A stretch of DNA of 64,000 nucleotides from Bradyrhizobium elkanii USDA 76 (GTDB lineage Bacteria; Pseudomonadota; Alphaproteobacteria; Rhizobiales; Xanthobacteraceae), in contig NZ_CP066356.1 in NCBI RefSeq assembly GCF_023278185.1, forward strand, positions 8,548,001 through 8,612,000. Reading direction: 5' to 3'. Positions 9,399 through 17,877 of this stretch are shown piece after piece. The first letter of the stretch is position 1. Each line of letters begins with the position of its first letter. The position numbers and the translations under genes were made by a program. The notes beneath the pieces are model-generated. The model was given only the letters and a program-made list of their open reading frames with translations. It was not told the origin of the DNA and ran no database searches.

Positions 9399-10775
9399 AT
9401 GACAGCACCTGAAGCGACGTCAGACGCGTCTGCAAAGCCGGAGCCGAAGCCCGCCGCCACCTCCTGGCGCGACAGTCTTGCCGTGTACCTGCAGCCGCGG
9501 GTGCTGATCGTGCTGCTGCTCGGCTTCTCCTCGGGGCTGCCGCTGGCGCTGTCGGGCTCGACGCTGCAGGTCTGGATGAAGGAGGCCGGGGTCGATCTCG
9601 GCACCATCGGGCTGCTGGCGCTGATCGGCACGCCGTACACGCTGAAGTTCCTCTGGGCGCCGCTGGTCGACGCGCTGCACGTGCCTCTGTTCACGCAGAT
9701 GTTCGGCCGCCGCCGCGGCTGGCTGCTGTTCTCGCAGCTGCTGCTGATCGCGGCGATCCTGGTGCTGGCGATGGCCGATCCGGCGCGCTCGCCGTGGTTC
9801 GCGGCGTTCGCCGCGTTGCTGGTCGCAACCGCATCGTCGACGCAGGACATCGTGGTCGATGCCTTCCGCGTCGAAAGCCTGCCTGAAAGCGAGCAGGCCG
9901 CCGGCATGGCGTCCTATGTCGCGGCCTATCGCGTCGGCATGCTGGTCTCGACCGCCGGCGCGCTGTTCATCGTCAGCGGCTTTGAGTCCGCTGGCCTCGC
10001 GCGTCCGTCGGCCTGGATGTGGGGCTATGTGGTGATGGCCGTGCTGGTCGTGATCGGCATCATCACCGCGCTCGCGGCGACCGAGCCGGCGCAATCGAAG
10101 GGCGCGGAGACGGCCACGCACGCGCAGAACGCGGCCGAACGCGTGTTGCACGCCGCGCTCGGCGCGTTCTCCGAGTTCCTCAGCCGCAAGGACGCCTTCG
10201 CCGCGCTCGCCTTTGTGGTGCTGTTCAAGTTCACCGACGCGTTTTCAGGCACCATGACCGCGCCGTTCGTGATCGACATCGGCTTTTCCAAGGTCGATTA
10301 CGCGGCGATCGTGAAGGGCGTTGGCCTTGCCGCAACCCTGATCGGCGGCTTTGCCGGCGGCTTCGTGGCGCGGCGCTATTCGCTCGCGACCAGCCTCTGG
10401 ATCGGCGGCGTGCTGCAGGCGGTCGCGAACCTGTCGTTCTCCTGGCTCGCCCATGTCGGCGTCGATCAATGGGCGCTCGCGCTTGCGATCACCGCGGAGA
10501 ATTTCACCAGCGCGATCGGCACCGTGATCTTCGTCGCCTATTTGTCGGCACTGTGCCGCAACCCGCTGCACACCGCGACCCAATACGCGCTGCTGACGGC
10601 GCTCGCGGCGGTCGGCCGCACCTATCTGTCGTCGGGCGCGGGCTATGTCGCCAAGGCCGTCGGCTGGCAAGTGTTCTTCGTGATCTGCGTGCTGGTCGCG
10701 ATCCCGAGCCTGATCCTGCTCGCCTGGCTGCAGCGGCGCGGGCATTTCGACGAGCTGGGGCCGGTCAGGGTCTAG
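9399..10775 (+). CDS. ampG: AmpG-like MFS permease (muropeptide transporter family)
   Basis: A 458-residue protein with about 12 transmembrane segments. The N-terminal block PRVLIVLLLGFSSGLPLALSG and the motif SSTQDIVVDAFRVE are typical of AmpG, the inner-membrane permease that imports GlcNAc-anhydroMurNAc peptides for cell-wall recycling. A Pro/Ala-rich cytoplasmic N-terminus (about 30 residues) precedes the first helix. Several AmpG-like permeases often coexist in these bacteria, so the exact substrate is inferred. It stands alone, with repeats on both sides. Confidence 0.82.
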   Translation: MTAPEATSDASAKPEPKPAATSWRDSLAVYLQPRVLIVLLLGFSSGLPLALSGSTLQVWMKEAGVDLGTIGLLALIGTPYTLKFLWAPLVDALHVPLFTQMFGRRRGWLLFSQLLLIAAILVLAMADPARSPWFAAFAALLVATASSTQDIVVDAFRVESLPESEQAAGMASYVAAYRVGMLVSTAGALFIVSGFESAGLARPSAWMWGYVVMAVLVVIGIITALAATEPAQSKGAETATHAQNAAERVLHAALGAFSEFLSRKDAFAALAFVVLFKFTDAFSGTMTAPFVIDIGFSKVDYAAIVKGVGLAATLIGGFAGGFVARRYSLATSLWIGGVLQAVANLSFSWLAHVGVDQWALALAITAENFTSAIGTVIFVAYLSALCRNPLHTATQYALLTALAAVGRTYLSSGAGYVAKAVGWQVFFVICVLVAIPSLILLAWLQRRGHFDELGPVRV

Positions 10776-10820
10776 CCCGGCTGTCGTCCGGTCGCGCACG
10801 CGAGCCCGAACTCTCTCCAC

Positions 10821-10942
10821 GTCGTCCTGGCGAAAGCCAGGACCCATAACCACCGCACTTGGTCGTGAAAGGGACTTCTGGCCTCGGCGTCGCGCAATAA
10901 CCGACAGTTGGGGTAATGGGTCCTGGCTTTCGCCAGGACGAC
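10821..10942. repeat. Dispersed palindromic repeat, family A copy 3
   Basis: Arms GTCGTCCTGGCGAAAGCCAG and CTGGCTTTCGCCAGGACGAC are perfect inverses around about 80 bases. It separates convergent genes (ampG and the exported hypothetical). Confidence 0.88.
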
Positions 10943-10980
10943 GACGCGGATGGTTCTCGATTCGATGTCAAACAACGCGA

Positions 10981-11015
10981 TGTCATCACCGGCGCATCGA
11001 GCCGGGCGATGACAT
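10981..11015. repeat. Degenerate family B repeat
   Basis: TGTCATCACCGGCG and a GCCGGGCGATGACA arm form a short hairpin resembling the ends of family B. Confidence 0.5.
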
Positions 11016-11029
11016 CGCCATTGAGACCC

Positions 11030-11473
11030 CTACTTCGCCACCACGCTCCACTTGGTGACGATGGCTTCGCTCATCTCGCCGGCGTCCTTGGCGCAGGCGA
11101 CCTCGTCGACCTTCACCGAGATTGCCTTGCCGGAGAGGCTTTTGAGCTGCGCGGCCTGGGCGTCGTTGGTCGGAACGAGCTGGAAGGTTTCCGGCCCGGT
11201 TTCGAGATTGCACAGGCCGTTCGGCGGCGGCAGGCGGCGCGGCTCGCTGGTGATCTGGTAGGTCGCGACGCGCTTGCCGCGGTTCTTGGCGTCACGCACC
11301 TTCATGACGCCGAGTTCGCCCGACAGCACGTCGCCGGCGTGGATCATCTTGCCGGGCTTCTGCGGCGCGTCGGCCTGCTGCGCGATCGCGCAAGGCGCGG
11401 CGAACGTTGCCGCCAGAAGCGCAAAGCCCAAACGTACGCCGAACAAGCGTACGCCGAATCGGTGTGCCGTCAT
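11030..11473 (-). CDS. Exported hypothetical protein
   Basis: A 147-residue protein I do not recognise. Residues 1-32 form a signal peptide (hydrophobic core GFALLAATFAAPCAIAQQ with AIA-Q cleavage). The mature part is a small soluble domain with two cysteines (NGLCNLE and EVACAKD), which could form a periplasmic disulfide. The ATG at 11473 was chosen because it begins the signal peptide; the frame is open for 77 more codons upstream but those encode Arg-rich non-conserved sequence. It lies downstream of recR on the same strand, 148 bases away. Confidence 0.7.
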   Translation of the reverse strand: MTAHRFGVRLFGVRLGFALLAATFAAPCAIAQQADAPQKPGKMIHAGDVLSGELGVMKVRDAKNRGKRVATYQITSEPRRLPPPNGLCNLETGPETFQLVPTNDAQAAQLKSLSGKAISVKVDEVACAKDAGEMSEAIVTKWSVVAK

Positions 11474-11621
11474 TGTCAGTGGTTCCGTATCTTGATTCGT
11501 CAGAGCGTGAATGACCGTCCCCGAATCGGCATCCACCCTACCATTTTGTTTCGGTGCGATCTTTTCGGATTGTAACCGATCGCTTGGCGCCCGACGCCGT
11601 GCTCGGCGCCGGCATCGCGCG

Positions 11622-12227
11622 TTAGAACAGCGTCCGCTGCCGCATGGCTGCAGATAGCGTACCTTCATCGAGGTAATCAAGCTCTCCCCCGACCGGCACG
11701 CCATGCGCCAGTCGAGTCACCCGCACATTGGCCTCCGACAACAGGTCGGTGATGTAATGCGCGGTGGTCTGGCCATCGACGGTCGCATTGAGCGCCAGGA
11801 TGATCTCGCTGACCTCGGGCGCATGCGCGCGCGCCACCAGCTGATCGATGGTGAGATCCTGCGGACCGACGCCGTCGAGCGGCGAGAGCGTCGCGCCGAG
11901 CACGTGATAGCGGCCATTGGTCGCATTGGCGCGTTCCAGCGCCCAGAGATCGGCGACGTCGGCGACCACGACGATGATCGAGGGATCGCGGCGCGGATCG
12001 GTGCACACCGTGCAGGGGTTTTGTGTATCGATGTTTCCGCAGGTCTTGCAGACCTGGATTTTCTCGATCGCGACCTGCAGCGCCGCGGTCAGCGGCGTCA
12101 TCAGGGCTTCGCGCTTCTTGATCAGATGCAGCGCCGCGCGCCGCGCCGAGCGGGGCCCGAGCCCAGGCAGCCGCGCCAGCAACTGGATCAGGCGTTCAAT
12201 CTCGGGGCCGGCAACGCTCGCAGCCAT
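11622..12227 (-). CDS. recR: Recombination mediator protein RecR
   Basis: A 201-residue protein that works with RecO and RecF to load RecA on gapped DNA. It has the N-terminal helix-hairpin-helix ([19 protein letters not shown]), a four-cysteine zinc module (Cys60, Cys63, Cys72, Cys75), the Toprim region ([15 protein letters not shown]) and the C-terminal Walker-B-like [13 protein letters not shown]. Its ATG directly abuts the ybaB stop codon with no intervening base. dnaX-ybaB-recR is a widely conserved bacterial operon. Confidence 0.96.
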   Translation of the reverse strand: MAASVAGPEIERLIQLLARLPGLGPRSARRAALHLIKKREALMTPLTAALQVAIEKIQVCKTCGNIDTQNPCTVCTDPRRDPSIIVVVADVADLWALERANATNGRYHVLGATLSPLDGVGPQDLTIDQLVARAHAPEVSEIILALNATVDGQTTAHYITDLLSEANVRVTRLAHGVPVGGELDYLDEGTLSAAMRQRTLF

Positions 12228-12548
12228 TTAAGTCGGACCAAATCCCGGCGGCAGGCCGAGCCCGCCGGTGAGTGCCATCATCTTCTCCTGCATCGCGGTC
12301 TCGGCCTTGCGGCGGGCATCGCCATGCGCGGTGACCAGGAGATCCTCGAGCACCTCGCGTTCCTCCGGCTTCATCAGCGACGGATCGATCTTGATGCCCT
12401 TCACTTCCATCTTCGCGGTCATGCGCACCGCGACCAGGCCACCGCCGGAGATGCCTTCGACCTCGACATTGCCGAGTTGTTCCTGCATCTCCTGCATCTT
12501 GGATTGCAGCTGCGCTGCCTGCTTCATCATGCCGAGAAAATCAGCCAT
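12228..12548 (-). CDS. ybaB: YbaB/EbfC family nucleoid-associated protein
   Basis: A 106-residue DNA-binding protein that forms homodimers and coats DNA. The family pattern is clear: N-terminal [19 protein letters not shown] helix, the GGGLVAVRM beta strands, the IDPSLM motif and the C-terminal helix ending in Pro/Gly. The ATG at 12548 starts the usual N-terminus; an in-frame extension of nine codons is not conserved. It lies 23 bases after dnaX and touches recR, so the three are almost certainly co-transcribed. Confidence 0.94.
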   Translation of the reverse strand: MADFLGMMKQAAQLQSKMQEMQEQLGNVEVEGISGGGLVAVRMTAKMEVKGIKIDPSLMKPEEREVLEDLLVTAHGDARRKAETAMQEKMMALTGGLGLPPGFGPT

Positions 12549-12571
12549 GCCTGCGTTCCTATCGCCAAATA

Positions 12572-14413
12572 TCAATCGTCGTCGCTGTCGGAAGTTTCAA
12601 TCGGGTCTTCGCCGGTGGCATCCGCGACCGGAACCTCGGCGGCAAGGCGGCGGACCTCGACCACCTTGGTGCCGGGGAAGCGCGCCAGTACCTCCTGCAC
12701 GCGCGGATCGGCTTCCGCAGTGCGCTGGTGCTCGCTGCGCGCCAATTCGTTCTGCGAGCGCACCGTGGGCTGGCCGGCCTCGTTGGAGATGATCACGGTC
12801 CAGCGCCGCCCGGTCCATAGTTCGAGCTTGCGCGACAGATCGGTGACGAGCGCGCGTTGCGCCTTCGGCTCGAGGGCGATCTCGAGCTGGCCGTCCTCGA
12901 TACGCACCAGCCGCACATCGGCCTCCAGCGCGCTCTTCATCATGATGTCGCGCTTCTCGCCGGCGAGCGCGATCAGCTGCGGAAAGCTTGATATCCGGAG
13001 CGCCGGCGCGGCATCGCCGGCGGGCGCCACCATCTGCGGACGCGCGGCGAAATCGGCGCGCGGCGCGGCCTGCGGCGCGCGCACCGGTGGGGATGACATC
13101 GCAGGCATTGCCGAGGATGGTGTGCCGCGCGACGGTTGCGAGGCGGCGGATCCCGACGCCGCGGGCGCAGCGCCGCCGCCATTCTGCTCGATCATCCGGA
13201 TCGCTTCATCCGGCGTCGGCAGGTCGGCGACATAGGCAATCCGCACCAGCACCATCTCGGCGGCCGCGGCCGGACGCGTCGCGGTCTGCACCTCGGCGAT
13301 GCCCTTGAGCAGCATCTGCCACATCCGCGACAGCACCCGCATCGACAGCTTGGCGGCGAATTCACGCGCGCGCACCCGCTCGGTCTCGCCGAACGCGACA
13401 TTGTCTGCCGTCCCCGGCACGACCTTCACGCGGGTGACGAAATTGACGAACTCGGCCAGGTCGGACAGCACCACCACCGGATCGGCGCCGACGTCATATT
13501 GCGCGCGGAATTCGGCGAAGGCGCCGGCGAGATCGCCGCGCGCCAGCTGTTCGAACAGGTCGATCACGCGGGTGCGGTCGGCGAGGCCGAGCATCTGCCT
13601 GACCGCGTCGGCCTTCACATTGCCCGCGGCATGCGCGATCGCCTGGTCGAACAGCGACAGCGAGTCGCGCACCGATCCTTCGGCCGCGCGCGCGATGATG
13701 CCGAGCGCCTCGGGCTCGACCTCGACGCCTTCCTTGGCCGCGATGTTGCCGAGATGCTTCATCAGCACGTCGGCTTCGACGCGGCGCAGGTCGAAGCGCT
13801 GGCAGCGCGACAGCACCGTGATCGGAACCTTGCGGATTTCGGTGGTGGCGAACACGAACTTGGCGTGCTCCGGCGGCTCCTCCAGCGTCTTGAGGAAGGC
13901 GTTGAACGCCGCCGTCGACAGCATGTGGACTTCGTCGATGATGTAGACCTTGTAGCGCGCGCTGGCCGGCGCGTAGCGCACGCTGTCGTTGATCTGGCGG
14001 ACATCGTCGACGCCGGTGTGGGAGGCGGCGTCCATCTCCAGCACGTCCATGTGCCGGCTTTCCATGATCGCCTGGCAGTGGATGCCGAGATCGGGCATGT
14101 GGATGGTCGGCCCCTGCACCGAGCCGTCCGGCTTGGCGTAGTTCAGCGCGCGGGCGAGGATGCGCGCGGTGGTGGTCTTGCCGACCCCGCGGACGCCGGT
14201 CAGGATCCAGGCCTGCGGAATCCGCCCGGTCTCGAACGCGTTCGAGACCGTGCGCACCATGGCCTCCTGGCCGATCAGATCCTCGAAGCTGGAGGGGCGG
14301 TATTTGCGGGCGAGAACGCGGTAGGGTTTTGCAGCGTCGGACGCGCCGCCAAGGTCGAGGCCGCTCTGGCCTGCGCCGTCGGGCTTATCGGAGGGGGCGC
14401 CAGCGTCGTTCAT
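12572..14413 (-). CDS. dnaX: DNA polymerase III subunit gamma/tau
   Basis: A 613-residue clamp-loader ATPase. Walker A GVRGVGKT is at residues 73-80, Walker B is in YIIDEVHML, and sensor 1 is in FVFATTE. Domain III and the C-terminal tau-like domain (an Ala/Pro-rich linker, then a segment with [13 protein letters not shown] and [12 protein letters not shown]) follow. The region that normally holds a four-cysteine zinc knuckle (between GPTIHM and [10 protein letters not shown]) keeps only one Cys, with several His residues. The ATG at 14413 avoids a 99-codon extension that would run through the SRP RNA gene. No obvious ribosomal frameshift site for a short gamma form was noticed. Confidence 0.95.
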   Translation of the reverse strand: MNDAGAPSDKPDGAGQSGLDLGGASDAAKPYRVLARKYRPSSFEDLIGQEAMVRTVSNAFETGRIPQAWILTGVRGVGKTTTARILARALNYAKPDGSVQGPTIHMPDLGIHCQAIMESRHMDVLEMDAASHTGVDDVRQINDSVRYAPASARYKVYIIDEVHMLSTAAFNAFLKTLEEPPEHAKFVFATTEIRKVPITVLSRCQRFDLRRVEADVLMKHLGNIAAKEGVEVEPEALGIIARAAEGSVRDSLSLFDQAIAHAAGNVKADAVRQMLGLADRTRVIDLFEQLARGDLAGAFAEFRAQYDVGADPVVVLSDLAEFVNFVTRVKVVPGTADNVAFGETERVRAREFAAKLSMRVLSRMWQMLLKGIAEVQTATRPAAAAEMVLVRIAYVADLPTPDEAIRMIEQNGGGAAPAASGSAASQPSRGTPSSAMPAMSSPPVRAPQAAPRADFAARPQMVAPAGDAAPALRISSFPQLIALAGEKRDIMMKSALEADVRLVRIEDGQLEIALEPKAQRALVTDLSRKLELWTGRRWTVIISNEAGQPTVRSQNELARSEHQRTAEADPRVQEVLARFPGTKVVEVRRLAAEVPVADATGEDPIETSDSDDD

Positions 14414-14526
14414 GCGTCGATCCGCAACTTGGATTTCTCTTGCAGCCGGCGTGCGGATTAGGAGCCAAAATCGAGCGCCGGGCGCGGAGACCGCCATTCC
14501 AGCGCGATTCGCTCGGAAAAACAGGT

Positions 14527-14626
14527 AGGAGACTGACGAGCGACCCGATCCGGACCTCGTTAGGGCTGCTTCCTTCCGGACCTGACCCGGTTGGCGAGTG
14601 GCTCGTCCACCGCCAATCTCCCGGTC
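14527..14626 (-). ncRNA. ffs: Signal recognition particle RNA (4.5S RNA)
   Basis: On the minus strand this segment carries the invariant SRP Alu-less core: GGTCAGGTCC, then GGAAGGAAGCAGCC (the apical tetraloop and symmetric/asymmetric internal loops bound by Ffh). The outer helix is formed by GGAGATTGGCG and the 3' CGTCAGTCTCC, which pair with two G-U wobbles. A GTTTTT run on the minus strand (14517-14522) just beyond the 3' end fits a terminator. Ends are estimated from pairing. Location immediately upstream of dnaX is the usual alphaproteobacterial arrangement. Confidence 0.92.
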
Positions 14627-14732
14627 CCTATTTGGGGCCAAAACCGCCGGAAAGCAAGCGGCCTGACCCGGCTTTGTAAGGCTGGCTTTGCGGGGCTTGT
14701 CTGGGAACACGGAAAGGCATTATTTGCCCCCC

Positions 14733-15152
14733 ATGTCCGCCTCCAACTGGTCGCTGCATTCGCAGCTCAAGAAAGACACCATCGACATCGGCGACCTGCC
14801 GCTGTGCAAGGTGCTGGTCATCAAGGATGCGCATTATCCGTGGCTGCTGCTGGTGCCGCGGCGCGACGGCGCGGTCGAGATCATCGACCTCGACGAAGTC
14901 GCGCAGGCGCAGCTGATGACGGAAATCACCCGCGTCTCGCGGGCCCTGAAAGAGGTCACCAAGTGCGACAAGCTGAATGTCGCCGCGCTCGGCAACCTCG
15001 TCCCGCAGCTCCACGTCCACGTCATCGCGCGCCGCACCAGCGACGCTGCATGGCCGCGTCCCGTTTGGGGCGTGATGCCGCCGCTGGCGCATGACGCCGA
15101 GGAAGTGCAGAATTTCATCAGCGCGCTTCGCCGCAAGATCTGGTTGGGTTGA
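14733..15152 (+). CDS. HIT-domain protein
   Basis: A 139-residue histidine-triad superfamily protein, probably a nucleotide hydrolase or transferase. The triad motif appears as QLHVHVIARR near residue 96, with the conserved Asn-rich strand LNVAALGNLVPQ before it. The ATG at 14733 gives the family N-terminus; a 15-codon extension is open but overlaps the region next to ffs. Six bases separate it from nudC, so the two nucleotide-handling genes likely form one transcript. Substrate unknown. Confidence 0.85.
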   Translation: MSASNWSLHSQLKKDTIDIGDLPLCKVLVIKDAHYPWLLLVPRRDGAVEIIDLDEVAQAQLMTEITRVSRALKEVTKCDKLNVAALGNLVPQLHVHVIARRTSDAAWPRPVWGVMPPLAHDAEEVQNFISALRRKIWLG

Positions 15153-15158
15153 GATTCA

Positions 15159-16109
15159 ATGTCCGCATTCGATTCATTTCCGCTCGGCCAGCCGGCCTTC
15201 GTCACCCACGTGCTGGACCGCGCCGCGCATCTGCGCAGCAATGACGAGAAGCTGTTCGCGCTGGAAGGGCACCGCGAAGCTAGAGCCTATGTGATTTATC
15301 GCGACTCGCTGGTCGTGAAGCAGGAGGACGGTGGCGCCCGCGCACTGCTCTCGCTGGAGGAAGCCCGCAGCTTTGGCGCCAATCCCGGCACGATTTTCCT
15401 GGGGCTGCGCGACGCCGCGCCGATCTTCGGCATGGGGATCGCGCCGCAGGCGGCCGAGAAGCTGGTCGGACGCAGCGACGTCGCGATCACCGAATTGCGC
15501 GGCATGGCGATGCAGGGCGTGGTGCCGCCCGAGCAGCTCTCGGCCATCGCAATGGCGAAATCGATGGTGACCTGGCATCAGCGCCACGGCTTCTGCGCCA
15601 ATTGCGGCACCCGCACGGCGATGAAGGATGGCGGCTGGAAGCGCGAATGCCCGAGCTGCAAGGCCGAGCACTTTCCGCGCACCGACCCGGTCGTGATCAT
15701 GCTGGTCACCTACGGCGACAAGGTGCTGCTGGGACGACAGAAGCAGTTCATGCCCGGCATGTATTCCTGCCTCGCCGGGTTCGTGGAAGCCGCCGAGACC
15801 ATCGAGGACGCCGTGCGGCGCGAGATTTTCGAGGAGTCCGGCATCCGCTGCACCGACGTCAATTACTACATGACGCAACCCTGGCCCTATCCATCATCGC
15901 TGATGATCGGCTGCACCGCGCGCGCGACCAACGAGGACATCGTGGTCGACCGCACCGAGCTGGAGGACGCGCGCTGGTTCGACCATGCCGAGGCGTCGCT
16001 GATGCTGAAGCGCCAGCATCCCGACGGGCTCGCCGGCCCGCATCCGTTCGCGATTGCCCATCATCTGCTCGGCCGCTGGGTGCACCACCAGAACCCGTTG
16101 GACAAATAG
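15159..16109 (+). CDS. nudC: NADH pyrophosphatase / NAD-cap decapping hydrolase NudC
   Basis: A 316-residue Nudix hydrolase that cleaves NAD(H) to NMN(H) and AMP and removes NAD caps from RNA. It shows a zinc ribbon (CANCG ... CPSCK), the Nudix box GFVEAAETIEDAVRREIFEE, and the downstream TQPWPYPSSLMIG motif that distinguishes NudC from other Nudix enzymes. The N-terminal domain is of the longer alphaproteobacterial type. It follows the HIT gene by six bases. Confidence 0.93.
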   Translation: MSAFDSFPLGQPAFVTHVLDRAAHLRSNDEKLFALEGHREARAYVIYRDSLVVKQEDGGARALLSLEEARSFGANPGTIFLGLRDAAPIFGMGIAPQAAEKLVGRSDVAITELRGMAMQGVVPPEQLSAIAMAKSMVTWHQRHGFCANCGTRTAMKDGGWKRECPSCKAEHFPRTDPVVIMLVTYGDKVLLGRQKQFMPGMYSCLAGFVEAAETIEDAVRREIFEESGIRCTDVNYYMTQPWPYPSSLMIGCTARATNEDIVVDRTELEDARWFDHAEASLMLKRQHPDGLAGPHPFAIAHHLLGRWVHHQNPLDK

Positions 16110-16188
16110 CGGGAACCGGACATCGTTCTGCCGATTAAAGCTGGACAATAGGTCTGGCAGTAACGGAACCATTGCGACGGATCCCCGC

Positions 16189-17136
16189 ATGAATTTTCAG
16201 GACGGCGCCCCGAAAGTCCCGCCCCGCATCCTCTGCATCGGCCTGCCGGTGCGCGACCTGACCTTTCGCGTCAGCGTCCCGGCGCGCGGCTCCAAGGAGA
16301 ACGCGACGCATTTCGACGAGATCTGCGGCGGCAATGCGCTGAACGCCGCGATCGGCATCGTCCGGCTGGGCGGCCGCGCTTCGATCTGCGGACCGATGGG
16401 CGATTCGCAGGAGACCTCGAGCCGCTACATCTTCGACAAGCTCGCCCAGGAAGGCATCGAGACCAATCATCTGATCCACATGCCGAACCTGGTCACCCCG
16501 ATCTCGGCGATCATGATCGACGACAGCGGCGAGCGCACCATCGTCACCTTCCGCGATCCCGAGCTCTGGAAGGTCAAGCTGCCGCCGACCGAGCTGTTGC
16601 TGGAGGATTGCGCGGCGATCCTGACCGAGAGCCGCTGCGCGCCGTTCTGCACCGAGCTTTGCGCGGAGGCGGTCAAACGCGGCATTCCGGTGGTGGTCGA
16701 CGTCGACCGCGCGATGTCGATGCGGGAGGGGCTGCTCACCGCCTCGTCCCATCTGGTGTTCTCCAGCGAGCCGCTGCAGGAGACCGCCGACGTCACCGAC
16801 GACGGCCAGGCGCTGCACAAGCTCGCCAAGCTCACCCCCTCCTTCCTGGCCGGCACCCGCGGGCCGATGGGCACGATCTGGCTCAACGAGAACGGCGAGC
16901 TCGAGGAAACCCCGGCCTTCCCGGTCCATACCGTCGACACGCTCGGGGCCGGCGACGTCTTCCACGGGGCGTTTGCCCTTGCCATCACCGAGAAACAGCC
17001 GCTGCGCGACGCGCTGCGCTTCGCCTCGGCCGCTGCAGCGCTGAAATGCACCCGCTTCGGGGGTGCTTATGCCGCACCGCAACGTACTGAAGTTGAAGAG
17101 TTTTTGGGTCAGCACGCCGACGCCAAGCCGGCCTGA
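16189..17136 (+). CDS. PfkB-family carbohydrate kinase
   Basis: A 315-residue ribokinase-fold sugar kinase. The N-terminal glycine motif (CGGNALNAAIGIVRLGG) and the C-terminal anion-hole/catalytic motif DTLGAGDVFHGAFALAI, with the catalytic Asp, are intact. The ATG at 16189 is chosen over an overlap with nudC. The substrate cannot be read from the sequence; candidates include ribose, fructose-type or keto sugars. It is 79 bases after nudC and before a divergent-looking Lrp regulator on the same strand. Confidence 0.85.
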   Translation: MNFQDGAPKVPPRILCIGLPVRDLTFRVSVPARGSKENATHFDEICGGNALNAAIGIVRLGGRASICGPMGDSQETSSRYIFDKLAQEGIETNHLIHMPNLVTPISAIMIDDSGERTIVTFRDPELWKVKLPPTELLLEDCAAILTESRCAPFCTELCAEAVKRGIPVVVDVDRAMSMREGLLTASSHLVFSSEPLQETADVTDDGQALHKLAKLTPSFLAGTRGPMGTIWLNENGELEETPAFPVHTVDTLGAGDVFHGAFALAITEKQPLRDALRFASAAAALKCTRFGGAYAAPQRTEVEEFLGQHADAKPA

Positions 17137-17151
17137 GCCGCCACGAATCGC

Positions 17152-17199
17152 TTGATTTGGAAGATTCTTCTCTATATGAGGGATATTGAACCTTCATAT
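17152..17199 (+). promoter_or_regulatory. Probable promoter and dyad operator of the Lrp-type gene
   Basis: TTGATT at 17152-17157 and TATGAG at 17175-17180 are spaced 17 bases, a plausible sigma-70 promoter. The dyad ATATGAGGG / CCTTCATAT (17174-17182 and 17191-17199, one mismatch) overlaps the -10 region and an in-frame ATG at 17198, as expected for autoregulation by a Lrp/AsnC protein. Confidence 0.45.
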
Positions 17200-17212
17200 G
17201 GAACTTTCTTCT

Positions 17213-17713
17213 ATGACCGATGTCGCCATTCAGCTTCATGACAACAGCCGCCGCCTCGATGCGATCGATCGCAAGATTCTGACCGTGTTGCAGGAGGATG
17301 CGTCGCTTTCCGTCGCCGAGATCGGCGACCGGGTCGGACTGTCGTCGACGCCGTGCTGGAAGCGCATCCAGCGGCTCGAGGCCGACGGCGTGATCCTGCG
17401 CCGCGTGGCGCTGGTCGACCAGAACAAGATCGGCCTCGGGATTTCGGTGTTCGTCTCGGTCGAGAGCGCCGACCATTCGGAAGCCTGGCTGCGCAAATTC
17501 GCCGACGCCGTCAGCGCCATGCCCGAGGTGATGGAGTTCTACCGGATGGCCGGCGACGTCGACTACATGCTGCGCGTCGTGGTCGCGGACATGCAGGCCT
17601 ATGACGTGTTCTACAAGAAGCTGATCAGCGCCGTGCCGCTGAAGAACGTCACCTCGCGCTTCGCGATGGAGAAGATCAAGTCGGTGACGGCGCTGCCGGT
17701 GCCCGCGGCGTAA
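17213..17713 (+). CDS. Lrp/AsnC family transcriptional regulator
   Basis: A 166-residue regulator with an N-terminal winged helix-turn-helix (LDAIDRKILTVLQEDASLSVAEIGDRVGLSSTPCWKRI split over residues 17-54) and a C-terminal RAM/AsnC ligand-binding domain (about 80-155, including GDVDYMLRVV). The TPCWKR recognition helix is typical of Lrp itself, so amino-acid-responsive control is likely. Starts at TTG 17186, ATG 17198 and ATG 17213 are all in frame; 17213 is chosen because 17198 lies inside a dyad overlapping the promoter. Target genes unknown. Confidence 0.88.
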   Translation: MTDVAIQLHDNSRRLDAIDRKILTVLQEDASLSVAEIGDRVGLSSTPCWKRIQRLEADGVILRRVALVDQNKIGLGISVFVSVESADHSEAWLRKFADAVSAMPEVMEFYRMAGDVDYMLRVVVADMQAYDVFYKKLISAVPLKNVTSRFAMEKIKSVTALPVPAA

Positions 17714-17749
17714 GCGCGCCGCAACTGTCATCAGCGCCACCTCCCAGCT

Positions 17750-17852
17750 GTCATCGCCCCGCTTGACCGGGCGATCCAGTACGCCGCGGCCTCTCGGCTC
17801 AATCACGACCGTCTCTGGAATACTGGATCACCCGCTTTCGCGGGTGATGACA
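17750..17852. repeat. Dispersed palindromic repeat, family B copy 2
   Basis: GTCATCGCCCCGCTTGACC at the left and a GGATCACCCGCTTTCGCGGG hairpin with GTGATGACA at the right; the middle shares CCAGTACGCCGCGGCCTCTC with the copy at 33040. It separates the convergent Lrp and phosphomannomutase genes. Confidence 0.85.
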
Positions 17853-17877
17853 CCATTCTTCGCGGCAAGCACCCAGC

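Noticed and set aside
14414..14710. Extension of dnaX upstream of 14413
   Set aside because: It would translate the SRP RNA gene; the ATG at 14413 gives the usual DnaX N-terminus.
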